From: CAYRSS01 sp964426945
Lineage (GTDB): Bacteria; Planctomycetota; Phycisphaerae; UBA1845
Direction of reading: 5' to 3'
NCBI GenBank assembly: GCA_964426945.1
Contig: CAYRSS010000004.1
Coordinates: 1 to 64,000, forward strand
Length of the DNA: 64,000 bases
Each line of letters opens with the position of its first letter. Within the stretch, counting starts at the first letter, position 1. The position numbers and the translations under genes are program-made. The notes beneath the pieces are model-generated. The model was not told the origin of the DNA and ran no database searches. It saw only the letters and a program-made list of their open reading frames with translations. This document shows positions 17,450 through 25,261 of the stretch, one piece after another.

Positions 17450-18064
17450 ATGACTGTTCCTCACGACTTCGTCGCGGAGCCTCCTGTCCGCTCGGCTTCG
17501 CCGATGCGAAAACGCGCGGGGCTAGGCCTGCTGCTGACCGCCTGCGCGGCCGGTGCCTGGTACGGGGCCGTCCTGTTCGCGATTCCCCGGCTGACACTCT
17601 GCGGAACCCCTACGGAAGTCGTACTCGTCCGCGCGCGGCTCTACACGCATCATCGCGACGTGTGCGAAGCACGCGCCACGTTCGGCGCGTTGGCCGCCCC
17701 CGCAACTCCTGGCACGCCAGCGAGCGGCTACACGATCCTGCCCGTCGCGGGCGCCGATGGGGCAGTGACCGCCCTGGTCGCAGTTCCAACGCATCCATGG
17801 CGCTACCATAAGGGTCTGATCGGACGATTCTTATGGCTTGACTGGCGTCGTAAGGACTTCCCCCTCATGGTGCTCGCGCGGGACGGCGAATACACCGAGC
17901 AGGCCAGATCGCCCTACTCATCTGAGAAGCCTCCCACCTCGACCGATCTGGAAGCGCTCCGGCAGCAGGCGATCGCCGGGGGCCGCCGTTTCGACTGTCC
18001 GGCGCCGCGGGAGCCGTTAGGATTGTCTCCGGGGGCCATCGACCCCGGAGAGTTCATTCCATGA
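17450..18064 (+). CDS. Hypothetical single-pass membrane protein coupled to PolX
   Basis: 204 aa, no family recognised. After a short basic segment there is one hydrophobic helix (AGLGLLLTACAAGAWYGAVLFAIP), then about 155 residues that would lie outside the cytoplasm, with two Cys and no repeats. An in-frame ATG at 17504, directly before the helix, is an alternative start; neither has a good ribosome binding site. Its TGA overlaps the ATG of the PolX gene by four bases (ATGA at 18061-18064), so the two are probably translated together. A link to DNA repair cannot be inferred from sequence. Confidence 0.55.
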   Translation: MTVPHDFVAEPPVRSASPMRKRAGLGLLLTACAAGAWYGAVLFAIPRLTLCGTPTEVVLVRARLYTHHRDVCEARATFGALAAPATPGTPASGYTILPVAGADGAVTALVAVPTHPWRYHKGLIGRFLWLDWRRKDFPLMVLARDGEYTEQARSPYSSEKPPTSTDLEALRQQAIAGGRRFDCPAPREPLGLSPGAIDPGEFIP

Positions 18065-19797
18065 AAAACCCCGAAGTCGCGGCCGTGCTGGAGCGCATCG
18101 CCGATCTGCTCGAGATCGACGGGGCCGACCGCTTCCGCGTCAACTCGTATCGCAAGGCCGCCCGCAACGTGGACGACTGCGCCGAAGACGTGGCCGTCCT
18201 GGCGGCCGAGGGGCGGCTGGGCGAGATCGACGGCGTCGGCAAGGGCACGGCCGACCGCATCAAGAGCTACCTCGACAGCGGGACCATCGACGTGCTGGCC
18301 GAGCTGGAGGCGAAGATGCCCCCCGGCCTGCCCGCCCTGCTCGGCATCCCGGGCATCGGCCCCAAGAAAGTCTCGCTGGCGTGGAAGGAGCTGGGCGTCG
18401 GGTCGATCGACGACCTCAGGGCTGTCATCGCCGACGGGCGGCTGGCCGGGCTGCAGGGCATGGGCAAGGCCAGCGTCGCGAAGATCGCCGAGGGGCTGGC
18501 GTTTCTCGAATCCAGCGGCGGGCGGACGCCCCTCGGCGTGGCCATGCCCATCGCGGAGGCCTTCGCCGAACTGGTCCGCGGCATCCCCGGCGTGTCGCGG
18601 GTCGAACTCGCCGGGTCGCTGCGGCGCGGACAAGAGACCATCGGCGATATCGACATCCTCTGCATCGCGAAGGACGCGGAGTCGGCGGTCAGGGAGTTCA
18701 CCAGCTCGCCGCAGGCGAAGCGCGTCCTGGCCAGCGGCGAGACGAAGGGCTCGATCACGGTCGACGGCGGCGGCGGCAAGGAACTGCAGATCGACCTGCG
18801 GGCCGTGCCGCCGGAATCGTTCGGGGCCGCGTGGCAATACTTCACCGGCAGCAAGGACCACAACGTCCGCATCCGCGAGATGGCCGTGAAGAAGAAGTGG
18901 CGGCTGAACGAGTACGGCCTGTTCGACGGCGACAAGCAGATCGCGGGCGAGACGGAGGAGAGCATCTACAAGCGGCTCGGGCTGCGCTGCCCGCCGCCCG
19001 AGATGCGCCAGGATCGCCACGAGTTCGACTTCGAAGGGGAATTCGACGAACTCGTGACCATCGACGACATCGTGTCCGACCTGCACATGCACACGACCGC
19101 CAGCGACGGGCGGCATTCCATCGAAGAAATGGCCGAAGCGGCGAAAGCCCGCGGCTACACCCACATCGCCATCTGCGACCACAGCGTCAGCGCCACCATC
19201 GCCAACGGCCTGTCCATCGAGCGGATGGAGGCCCACATCGACGCCATCCGCACCGCCAACGGCAAGGTCAAGGGCATCGAAATCCTCGTCGGCACCGAGT
19301 GCGACATCCTGCCCGACGCCCGGATGGACTATCCCGACAAGATCCTCAAGCAGTGCGACTGGGTGGTTGCGAGCATTCATTCGGCCATGGGTAAGGCGAC
19401 CGGCAAGGGCAAGAAGACCCCCACCGAGCGGACGCTGGCGGCCATCGAGAACCGGTGGGTGTGCTGCATCGGCCATCCGACCGGGCGGCTGATCAACCAG
19501 CGCGAGGCGATGGAGATGGATATGGCTGCGGTGATCGCCGCGGCGGCGGAAAACGGCACAATGCTGGAGATCAACGCCCACCACGCCCGGCTCGACCTGA
19601 AAGACCTCCACGCCCACCAGGCGATCGCGGCGGGCGTGATGCTGTCGATCAACACCGACGCACACTCCGTGGACGGATTCAACCAGCTCCGCTACGGCAT
19701 TCTGACCGCCCGCCGGGCGGGCGCGCGAAAGCGCGACGTGGCGAACTGCCTGAGCCTCGCGGCGCTGCGGGAGCGGGTTGCGCACAAGCGGGGTTGA
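18061..19797 (+). CDS. polX: DNA polymerase/3'-5' exonuclease PolX
   Basis: 578 aa, the normal length of bacterial PolX. The N-terminal 8-kDa-like domain has two helix-hairpin-helix motifs (GEIDGVGKGTADRI, LLGIPGIGPKKV). The polymerase-X palm has GSLRRG (185-190) followed by catalytic D196 and D198 in GDIDIL, with the third Asp in LQIDLR. The C-terminal PHP domain carries metal ligands in DLHMHTTASDG, ICDHS, HPTGR and NTDAHS and gives 3'-5' exonuclease/AP-endonuclease activity in characterised homologues. The role is gap filling in base-excision repair. It is translationally coupled to the small membrane protein gene upstream and followed by the inverted-repeat element at 19807. Confidence 0.95.
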   Translation: MKNPEVAAVLERIADLLEIDGADRFRVNSYRKAARNVDDCAEDVAVLAAEGRLGEIDGVGKGTADRIKSYLDSGTIDVLAELEAKMPPGLPALLGIPGIGPKKVSLAWKELGVGSIDDLRAVIADGRLAGLQGMGKASVAKIAEGLAFLESSGGRTPLGVAMPIAEAFAELVRGIPGVSRVELAGSLRRGQETIGDIDILCIAKDAESAVREFTSSPQAKRVLASGETKGSITVDGGGGKELQIDLRAVPPESFGAAWQYFTGSKDHNVRIREMAVKKKWRLNEYGLFDGDKQIAGETEESIYKRLGLRCPPPEMRQDRHEFDFEGEFDELVTIDDIVSDLHMHTTASDGRHSIEEMAEAAKARGYTHIAICDHSVSATIANGLSIERMEAHIDAIRTANGKVKGIEILVGTECDILPDARMDYPDKILKQCDWVVASIHSAMGKATGKGKKTPTERTLAAIENRWVCCIGHPTGRLINQREAMEMDMAAVIAAAAENGTMLEINAHHARLDLKDLHAHQAIAAGVMLSINTDAHSVDGFNQLRYGILTARRAGARKRDVANCLSLAALRERVAHKRG

Positions 19798-19806
19798 AGG
19801 AAGAGG

Positions 19807-19976
19807 GAACCACAGAGGGCACAGAGGACGCACGGAGGGCACGGAGCCGTCGCACGGCAGCGGCCGTCAATCATCGAGACATGGCGCCCTCATGACCCCC
19901 GAGTATTAGACAAGCGCGGAAGCGGCCGGGGAGGCTCCGTGTGCTCTGTTGCCCTCTGTGTCCTCTGTGGTTCCTC
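19807..19976. repeat. 170-bp inverted-repeat element, copy 1
   Basis: The left arm is built of ACAGAGG-type units (GAACCACAGAGGGCACAGAGG, with a following CACGGAGGGCACGGAG). The right arm is its inverted counterpart (CTCTGTTGCCCTCTGTGTCC, then TCTGTGGTTCCTC). The core is about 75 bases and includes ACAAGCGCGGAAGCGGCC. It lies between the convergent polX and zinc-ribbon gene ends, where it could fold into a large stem and terminate both. The copy at 21887-22055 is homologous over its whole length, arms and core. Confidence 0.85.
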
Positions 19977-19993
19977 CCCAGCGCTGCCGGCGG

Positions 19994-20881
19994 TCAGTGC
20001 AACGGGCCCAGCGGAGCCGAACCGGCTACGGTTGGGGCGACCGCCCGTGTGCGGCAGTCGATGAGCAGCCAGACGTACATCAGGCCGGCGAGCGCGGGAA
20101 CCGCGTAGGCCAGGAGCAGACCCTTCAAGCCAGTCTCCGTCGGCATGGGGATCATGGTGAACATGCCGGGGTCCGCCATGATCTTGCCTGAGGCCAGCAG
20201 CCCGGTGCCCATTTGATGGCTGATGATCCAAGCCGCGGGCATCACCAGCATGAACAACTGGCAGACGACACCAAGCCCGATTCGCCCGTTCTCCTTCGCG
20301 GCCCGGCCCAGCATCATCAGGACCACCATCACGGCCGCCGTACGAATCCCTGGCACTGTGGCCGGGAACACCCCTGCATCCGCGGCTGACCCGCCGGCGA
20401 TCTGAGCCCACGCCTGCGTCGCTGCGGGAACCACGATGAGCAGCGCCGGCAGGAAAACGCACAAGACACGACCCAGCCGATGAAGAGTGTCATCGCGCTC
20501 GAGCCGGAATGCCCGCGCCATGTAGAGGCCGCTGACGAGGAACAGCCCGCCGCTGAGCACCGCGGTGACATCCGCACGACGATGGGCGTCCATCAACTCC
20601 GGCCCCGTCAAGACAAAGCAGGACGGCGCCCCGAACACCACGGCCGCCAGCACCGCCGTCACCTGCCAGGCAAGCCCCGTGTTCAGCGCATGATTCGCGG
20701 CCCGGCCCTGCACGAGCGGTGCGTAGCGCGGAACCACCGGCGCGCAGGCGGGACACGGGTCGGCCGCGCGGCGACCGCGGAGGTTGAACCCGCAGCGCGC
20801 ACACTGCCAGTCGGTGATGTACACGCCCGCAGCATCAATGGGCGGCGGCGAAGTCGGCGGGCGTGGTGGCGTGTTTGTCAT
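19994..20881 (-). CDS. Zinc-ribbon multi-pass membrane protein, paralogue A
   Basis: 295 aa, family not named. The N terminus is Pro-rich and then has PPPIDAAGVYITDWQCARCG with a matching C-P-A-C pair, a likely zinc ribbon (CxxC...CxxC). At least five hydrophobic helices follow (for example VTAVLAAVVFGAPSCFVL, AVMVVLMMLGRAA, GLLLAYAVPALAGLMYVWLL). It is clearly paralogous to the product of the gene upstream at 20878, with the same ribbon motif and C-terminal helix; the two overlap by four bases (ATGA). The function is unknown. Confidence 0.6.
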   Translation of the reverse strand: MTNTPPRPPTSPPPIDAAGVYITDWQCARCGFNLRGRRAADPCPACAPVVPRYAPLVQGRAANHALNTGLAWQVTAVLAAVVFGAPSCFVLTGPELMDAHRRADVTAVLSGGLFLVSGLYMARAFRLERDDTLHRLGRVLCVFLPALLIVVPAATQAWAQIAGGSAADAGVFPATVPGIRTAAVMVVLMMLGRAAKENGRIGLGVVCQLFMLVMPAAWIISHQMGTGLLASGKIMADPGMFTMIPMPTETGLKGLLLAYAVPALAGLMYVWLLIDCRTRAVAPTVAGSAPLGPLH

Positions 20882-21768
20882 GGCAGGGTCGGGCCTCGCT
20901 CAAGGCTGTCTCCCGGGGGCATCGGCACCTGCACGCGACAGGCCATGAGGAACCGAATATACCCCACTCCGACAATGGCAGGGAAACCGTAGGCAAGGAG
21001 AAAGCCGACGACCCCCCGGAGCGTCGGGGACGGCGGCATCACCATCAACATGCCTGGTTCGCTCATGAGGCGGCCGCCAGCCAGGATCCAAAGCCCGAAC
21101 AGATGGCTGCAGAGCCAACTCGTCGGGATCAGCCCCAACAAGATCCTTCCGCCTCTGACGAGATCCCGGCGACCGACCGAGGCGCCGGCCGAAACAATCA
21201 GGCCGAGAACGCAGCAGACGGTCGCCGTGCGGAGCCACAAACCAGCCGCCTGCATCGAGGACGCCAATGGACCGGGATCGTCAACCTCTGCCGCCCAGAA
21301 GAGCCCACCGGCAGGAACGACCATGATCAGGATGGCGAGCAGGAGACAGCCCGTCCGACCAATCCTCCGAGCGCGGGGCTCGTCGGCGTGGCGTAACCCC
21401 TGGTTCAGATACAACGCGCTCGCCAGGAAAAGGAATCCGCCCATCGCCTCAAAAACAGCCTCGCCCGCGTCGAGGCCCTCTCGGTTGTTGCGAAACACCA
21501 AGCAGCAAAGTCTGAACTGAGTCACGATCCAGAGGATGACAGCCCCGGCTTGCCAGGCCAGACCGACATTCAGGGCCTTCGCAGCGACCTGCCCCTGCGC
21601 AAGCGGTGCAATAGGTATTGCACGCAATGTGCACTTTGGACACGGATCGGCGGCGCGGCGACCGCGAAGGTTGGACCCGCAGCGGGTGCAATACCAGTCG
21701 GCGATGAGCACGCCTGCGGCGTCGATGGGAGGTGGTGAGGGCTTCGGCGGGGGCGGTTGATCAGCCAT
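20878..21768 (-). CDS. Zinc-ribbon multi-pass membrane protein, paralogue B
   Basis: 296 aa. It has the same layout as paralogue A: Pro-rich start, SPPPIDAAGVLIADWYCTRCG, RGRRAADPCPKC, then helices such as AGAVILWIVTQF, GCLLLAILIMVVPAGGLFW and GFLLAYGFPAIVGVGYIRF. It is the upstream gene of the pair, and the stop of B overlaps the start of A. Divergence between the two is substantial, so the duplication is not recent. The pair is flanked by the two inverted-repeat elements. Confidence 0.6.
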   Translation of the reverse strand: MADQPPPPKPSPPPIDAAGVLIADWYCTRCGSNLRGRRAADPCPKCTLRAIPIAPLAQGQVAAKALNVGLAWQAGAVILWIVTQFRLCCLVFRNNREGLDAGEAVFEAMGGFLFLASALYLNQGLRHADEPRARRIGRTGCLLLAILIMVVPAGGLFWAAEVDDPGPLASSMQAAGLWLRTATVCCVLGLIVSAGASVGRRDLVRGGRILLGLIPTSWLCSHLFGLWILAGGRLMSEPGMLMVMPPSPTLRGVVGFLLAYGFPAIVGVGYIRFLMACRVQVPMPPGDSLERGPTLP

Positions 21769-21886
21769 GACTGTCAGTCAGCCGCATCGGAGGCGAACCC
21801 GGCAGAGCTGCCATCGGGCAACTTCCAGGCGAGCAGTATGGCAAATTGGAGTGGGCGTGCAACCTGGGAGGGAGTTTGGGAAGACG

Positions 21887-22055
21887 GAACCACCGAGGAC
21901 ACAGAGGAATCACGGAGGGCACGGAGCGGTGGCACCGCAGCCACTGTCCATCACCTAGCCACGCCGCCCCATTCGCCCCCCGCGTGAAACAAGCGCGGAA
22001 GCGGCCTGTGAGGCTCTGTGTCCTCTGTTGCCCTCTGTGTCCTCCGTGGTTCCTC
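21887..22055. repeat. 170-bp inverted-repeat element, copy 2
   Basis: Same orientation and order as copy 1: left arm GAACCACCGAGGACACAGAGG, core with ACAAGCGCGGAAGCGGCC, right arm TCTGTTGCCCTCTGTGTCC then GTGGTTCCTC. The core is diverged in the middle but aligns end to end. It lies at the 3' end of the anti-sigma gene and upstream of paralogue B. Confidence 0.85.
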
Positions 22056-22072
22056 TCCGAACGAGGGCGCGG

Positions 22073-22846
22073 CTAGGCCGGCGCGAGTTGCAGCAGATCC
22101 AGCACCCGCGGCTCGGCCTGGCGGGTGACTTCGTAGATGCGGAACGGGCCGAGCGTTCGTTCGAAGTGATTCAGGTGACAGCGGCGGGCTTCCGCCTCGC
22201 CGGCGGGGGAGAAGCCGTGGCCCGAGTCCTCGGCGGCGAGGTCGACGAAGACCAGCGCAGGCTCACCGTCGACCCGGGCAAGGATGTACGCCGTGTTGGT
22301 GGACATGGTGCGGGCGTAGGACCAGCCGAGGACCTCGACGCCGGGGGGCAGGGCGGCCATGACCAGCGGCGTGCCGAAGCGCTCGCCGGTGAACTGGATG
22401 AACTCGGCGTTGTCCCTGCAGATCCACGTCGGGGCGTAGACGCCGGTGGATTCCTGGCGATAGACCTCGGCGAAGGAGCGCCAGCCGTAGACATCGGGCG
22501 GTGGCGGCGGGAAGAGAAAATCGTACAGCCGCCAGCCGGAGAAGCTGATCACGCCGATGAGCGCGGCGACCGCCAGAAGCCGGCGGCGGCCGGTGAGGTT
22601 CCCGTCGGCTCGCGGCGCCGCCGGCGTCGAGGCGGACGCCGCAAGCCGAGCCGTCGGATCGAGTTGAACCGGCGGCGGAACGGGAAAGAGATCGCGCAGC
22701 GCGCCGTCCACGGCGGCCTGGCGGGCGAGCAGGTCGCGCAGCTCGGGATCGGCGGCGGCCTCGCGCTCGAACGCGGCGGCCTCGCCAGGCGGCAGGCAGC
22801 CGTCGAGGTACGCTTCCAGCCGGTCGTGGCGGGATCGGTCGGTCAC
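22073..22846 (-). CDS. Transmembrane anti-sigma factor
   Basis: 257 aa. The cytoplasmic N terminus (RHDRLEAYLDGCLPPGEAAAFEREAAADPELR) is the helical anti-sigma domain found in planctomycete ECF partners and lacks a complete HxxxCxxC zinc finger. A single helix (LLAVAALIGVISFSGWRLYDFLF) crosses the membrane, and about 145 residues lie outside as a sensor part. It follows the sigma factor gene with a four-base ATGA overlap, so the pair is coupled. The usual role is to hold the sigma factor inactive until an envelope signal releases it. Confidence 0.8.
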   Translation of the reverse strand: MTDRSRHDRLEAYLDGCLPPGEAAAFEREAAADPELRDLLARQAAVDGALRDLFPVPPPVQLDPTARLAASASTPAAPRADGNLTGRRRLLAVAALIGVISFSGWRLYDFLFPPPPPDVYGWRSFAEVYRQESTGVYAPTWICRDNAEFIQFTGERFGTPLVMAALPPGVEVLGWSYARTMSTNTAYILARVDGEPALVFVDLAAEDSGHGFSPAGEAEARRCHLNHFERTLGPFRIYEVTRQAEPRVLDLLQLAPA

Positions 22847-23472
22847 CGTCCCCCCTTTCGGCCGTGGTCCGCGGCGGGATTCGACGAGGCGAGCCGGTCG
22901 CGAAGGAACTGGCGCGTCCGGTGGACGTGGCTCATCGCGGTGCCCTCGGGAATGCCGAGGAGGGTGGAGATCTGCGAGTATTCCAGCCCGTCGAGCGTGC
23001 GCAGGAGCAGGCAGGCGCGTGCCATCGGGCTGACACCTTCGAGGGCCTGACGGACGCGACCGGCGAACTCGCCGTCGCCGGCCGAGGCCCGCGGCGCGGC
23101 GTCCTGCCCCGGACGGGCGGGGAGCACCGGCCCGCGGCCGTTGTGGTCGGGAGAGCTGTCGTCGAGGCTGATGGCGGCGCGGCGATGCTCGCGGCGGGCC
23201 TCGTTGAGCGCGACGAAGCGGACAGTCTGGGCCATCCAGGCGGCGAAGTTCGTGCCGGGGGTGAACTGGTCGAACTTGCGGAAGGCGACCACGGCGGCCT
23301 CCTGAACGACGTCGTCGGCGAGGGTGGCGTCTCCCACGATACCGACAGCCACGAGCCAGAGCACGCGGGAGGATTGCCGGAAGAGCGCAGCGAATTCCTC
23401 GGAACGGTCCGCGCGCGGACCTTTCGGTGAGGTCGCTCCGTCTTTTCGGGAGGGTCCGCTCACACCCGCCAC
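22843..23472 (-). CDS. ECF-family RNA polymerase sigma factor
   Basis: About 209 aa. Region 2 is EEFAALFRQSSRVLWLVAVG with ADDVVQEAAVVAF and WMAQTVRFVALNEAR. Region 4 is ALEGVSPMARACLLL with the helix-turn-helix YSQISTLLGIPEGTAMSHVHR. An alternative sigma factor of this kind directs RNA polymerase to a small regulon including its own operon. The start is uncertain: the GTG at 23472 lies just after AAGGGGAG and matches the onset of homology; a GTG nine bases later is equally possible; the frame stays open to 23583 without similarity. It is divergent from the histidine kinase gene. Confidence 0.85.
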   Translation of the reverse strand: MAGVSGPSRKDGATSPKGPRADRSEEFAALFRQSSRVLWLVAVGIVGDATLADDVVQEAAVVAFRKFDQFTPGTNFAAWMAQTVRFVALNEARREHRRAAISLDDSSPDHNGRGPVLPARPGQDAAPRASAGDGEFAGRVRQALEGVSPMARACLLLRTLDGLEYSQISTLLGIPEGTAMSHVHRTRQFLRDRLASSNPAADHGRKGGR

Positions 23473-23628
23473 CCGGCTCCCCTTCTCTGCCGTATCATGT
23501 GTGGCGCACGGCGTTTTCTTGCACTTCGCCCTCGATAGACGCGGCGGTGCCCCGTGCCCGCCGCGGCCAGCCGCCCGCGGCACGGCGCTATCTGACCCAC
23601 CGGCCGGTCTTGCGGTAGACTATCGGAC

Positions 23629-25179
23629 ATGCACCGCCCCCGGTGGCTCAAGACGTCGCTCGCGCGGAAGGTGAGCCTCCTGCTGGGCTCTGCGGTGCTG
23701 CTTACCATCGTAGCCACCCTGCTGTTCCCGTCGCTGCAGATGTCGGCACTGAGCGGCCAGGTTTTCGCCCTGCGCGCCCAGGCAATCGCCCAGGCGGTGG
23801 CCAACACCGTGGACCTGCAGGATTCCGACTGGGGCCGGGCACGGCACGAATTACAGGCCCGCTGGCCGGACGTGTCGCGCCGGCTCGGGCTCTCGCCGAC
23901 GCCCCCGGCGCTGGTGCAGGTGGACGACGGCCGCGCCCTCGACGAGCCGCCCCCGGCCGAGACGGGAACGGGCGGGTCGCCCTACCGCTTCCGCCTGATT
24001 GCCATCGAGCACTTCCGGCGCGACCCGACGCTGCGGTGGTATTGGCGGCCGCAGGCTGACGGCGAAGTATTCCGATTCGCGATGGCCGTCCGCGGATCGG
24101 TCACCGACAACTACCCGCACGTGCTCCGCGGCATTATCGACGTCTCGCTGCCCACGCGGGGCGATTTTTCGCGCACGTGGAACTGGATCGTGACCGTCCT
24201 GTCAGGCGCGACCGGCGCGGTGCTGGCCATTCTCGTATTCTACCTGGTCACGCAGCGGCTGGTGCTGTCGAAAGTGGCGACGCTGCGAGAGGTGGCCCAG
24301 AAGGTCGCCACGGGCGACATGACCGCCCAGTCGCACATCACCAGCGGCGACGAGTTTCAGCAGCTTTCCGAGGCGTTCAACAACATGCTTACGCACCTGC
24401 GGACGGCCCAGACGTCGCTGAGCGTGCGCCTCGACGAGCTCAGCGCCCTGAACCGCAGTCTCGACGAGTCGAACCGGATCAAGACGGACTTCCTTTCGAA
24501 CGTCAGCCATGAACTGCGCACGCCGCTGGTCTCGATCATCGGTTTCGCGGAGTTGCTGCGCGACGCGGCGCAGAACCCCAGCGCCGACACCAGGCGCACG
24601 CTGCGCTTCGCGGAGAACATCCTGACCAGCGGCCGAAGCCTGCTGGAGCTGATCAACGACCTGCTCGACCTGGCCAAGATGGAAGCGGGCAAGATGAGCC
24701 TGCACGTCAGCGCCTTCTCGCTGGAGGAGGTCTGCGGCGCGCTGGTCGACCTGATGCGCCCCGAGTCGGACAAGCGGCGGCAGACGCTCACGCTCGACGT
24801 GCGCCCCGGCCTGCCGCCGTTTCACAGCGACTCGGGGAAGATCAAGCAGATCCTGTTTAACCTGTTGAGCAATGCGATCAAGTTCACTCCGCCCGAGGGG
24901 ACGATCAGCCTCACCGTCGAACCGGCGGGCGACGCCGCCGCGACCATCACCGTGCGCGACAGCGGCCCCGGCATCCCGCCGGACAAGCAGGAAGTCATCT
25001 TCGAGAAGTTCATGCAGATCGACTCGTCGCGGACGCGCGAGTACGAGGGCACCGGGCTGGGGCTGGCGATCACGCGCAACCTGGCGACGATGCTGGGCGG
25101 GCGGATTCACCTGGAAAGCGAGCCGGGCCACGGGGCGACGTTCGTCGTGCGCCTGCCGGCGCGGATCGAGGTGGGTTGA
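23629..25179 (+). CDS. Sensor histidine kinase (HAMP-HisKA-HATPase)
   Basis: 516 aa inner-membrane kinase. TM1 is near residues 15-35, with a periplasmic sensor segment to about 183 and TM2 at about 185-207 (WIVTVLSGATGAVLAILVFYL). A HAMP linker follows (about 208-260). The dimerisation/phosphoacceptor domain has H294 in SNVSHELRTPL. The ATPase domain has an N box (ILFNLLSNAIKFTP), G1 (DSGPGIPPD), an F box (IFEKFMQ) and G2 (GTGLGLAI). No response regulator gene is adjacent, so it is an orphan kinase here. The signal is unknown. Confidence 0.92.
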   Translation: MHRPRWLKTSLARKVSLLLGSAVLLTIVATLLFPSLQMSALSGQVFALRAQAIAQAVANTVDLQDSDWGRARHELQARWPDVSRRLGLSPTPPALVQVDDGRALDEPPPAETGTGGSPYRFRLIAIEHFRRDPTLRWYWRPQADGEVFRFAMAVRGSVTDNYPHVLRGIIDVSLPTRGDFSRTWNWIVTVLSGATGAVLAILVFYLVTQRLVLSKVATLREVAQKVATGDMTAQSHITSGDEFQQLSEAFNNMLTHLRTAQTSLSVRLDELSALNRSLDESNRIKTDFLSNVSHELRTPLVSIIGFAELLRDAAQNPSADTRRTLRFAENILTSGRSLLELINDLLDLAKMEAGKMSLHVSAFSLEEVCGALVDLMRPESDKRRQTLTLDVRPGLPPFHSDSGKIKQILFNLLSNAIKFTPPEGTISLTVEPAGDAAATITVRDSGPGIPPDKQEVIFEKFMQIDSSRTREYEGTGLGLAITRNLATMLGGRIHLESEPGHGATFVVRLPARIEVG

Positions 25180-25261
25180 GGGCCGCCGAGCGCGGCGGCG
25201 CTAACCAAGGCGCGAATACCGACACGCGGCTTTGTGGGGCAGCGCCCAGGCTCCGCGACGC

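Noticed and set aside
19807..22055. Insertion sequence or composite transposon
   Set aside because: The flanking elements lack a transposase and the genes between are membrane proteins; no target-site duplication could be established by eye.
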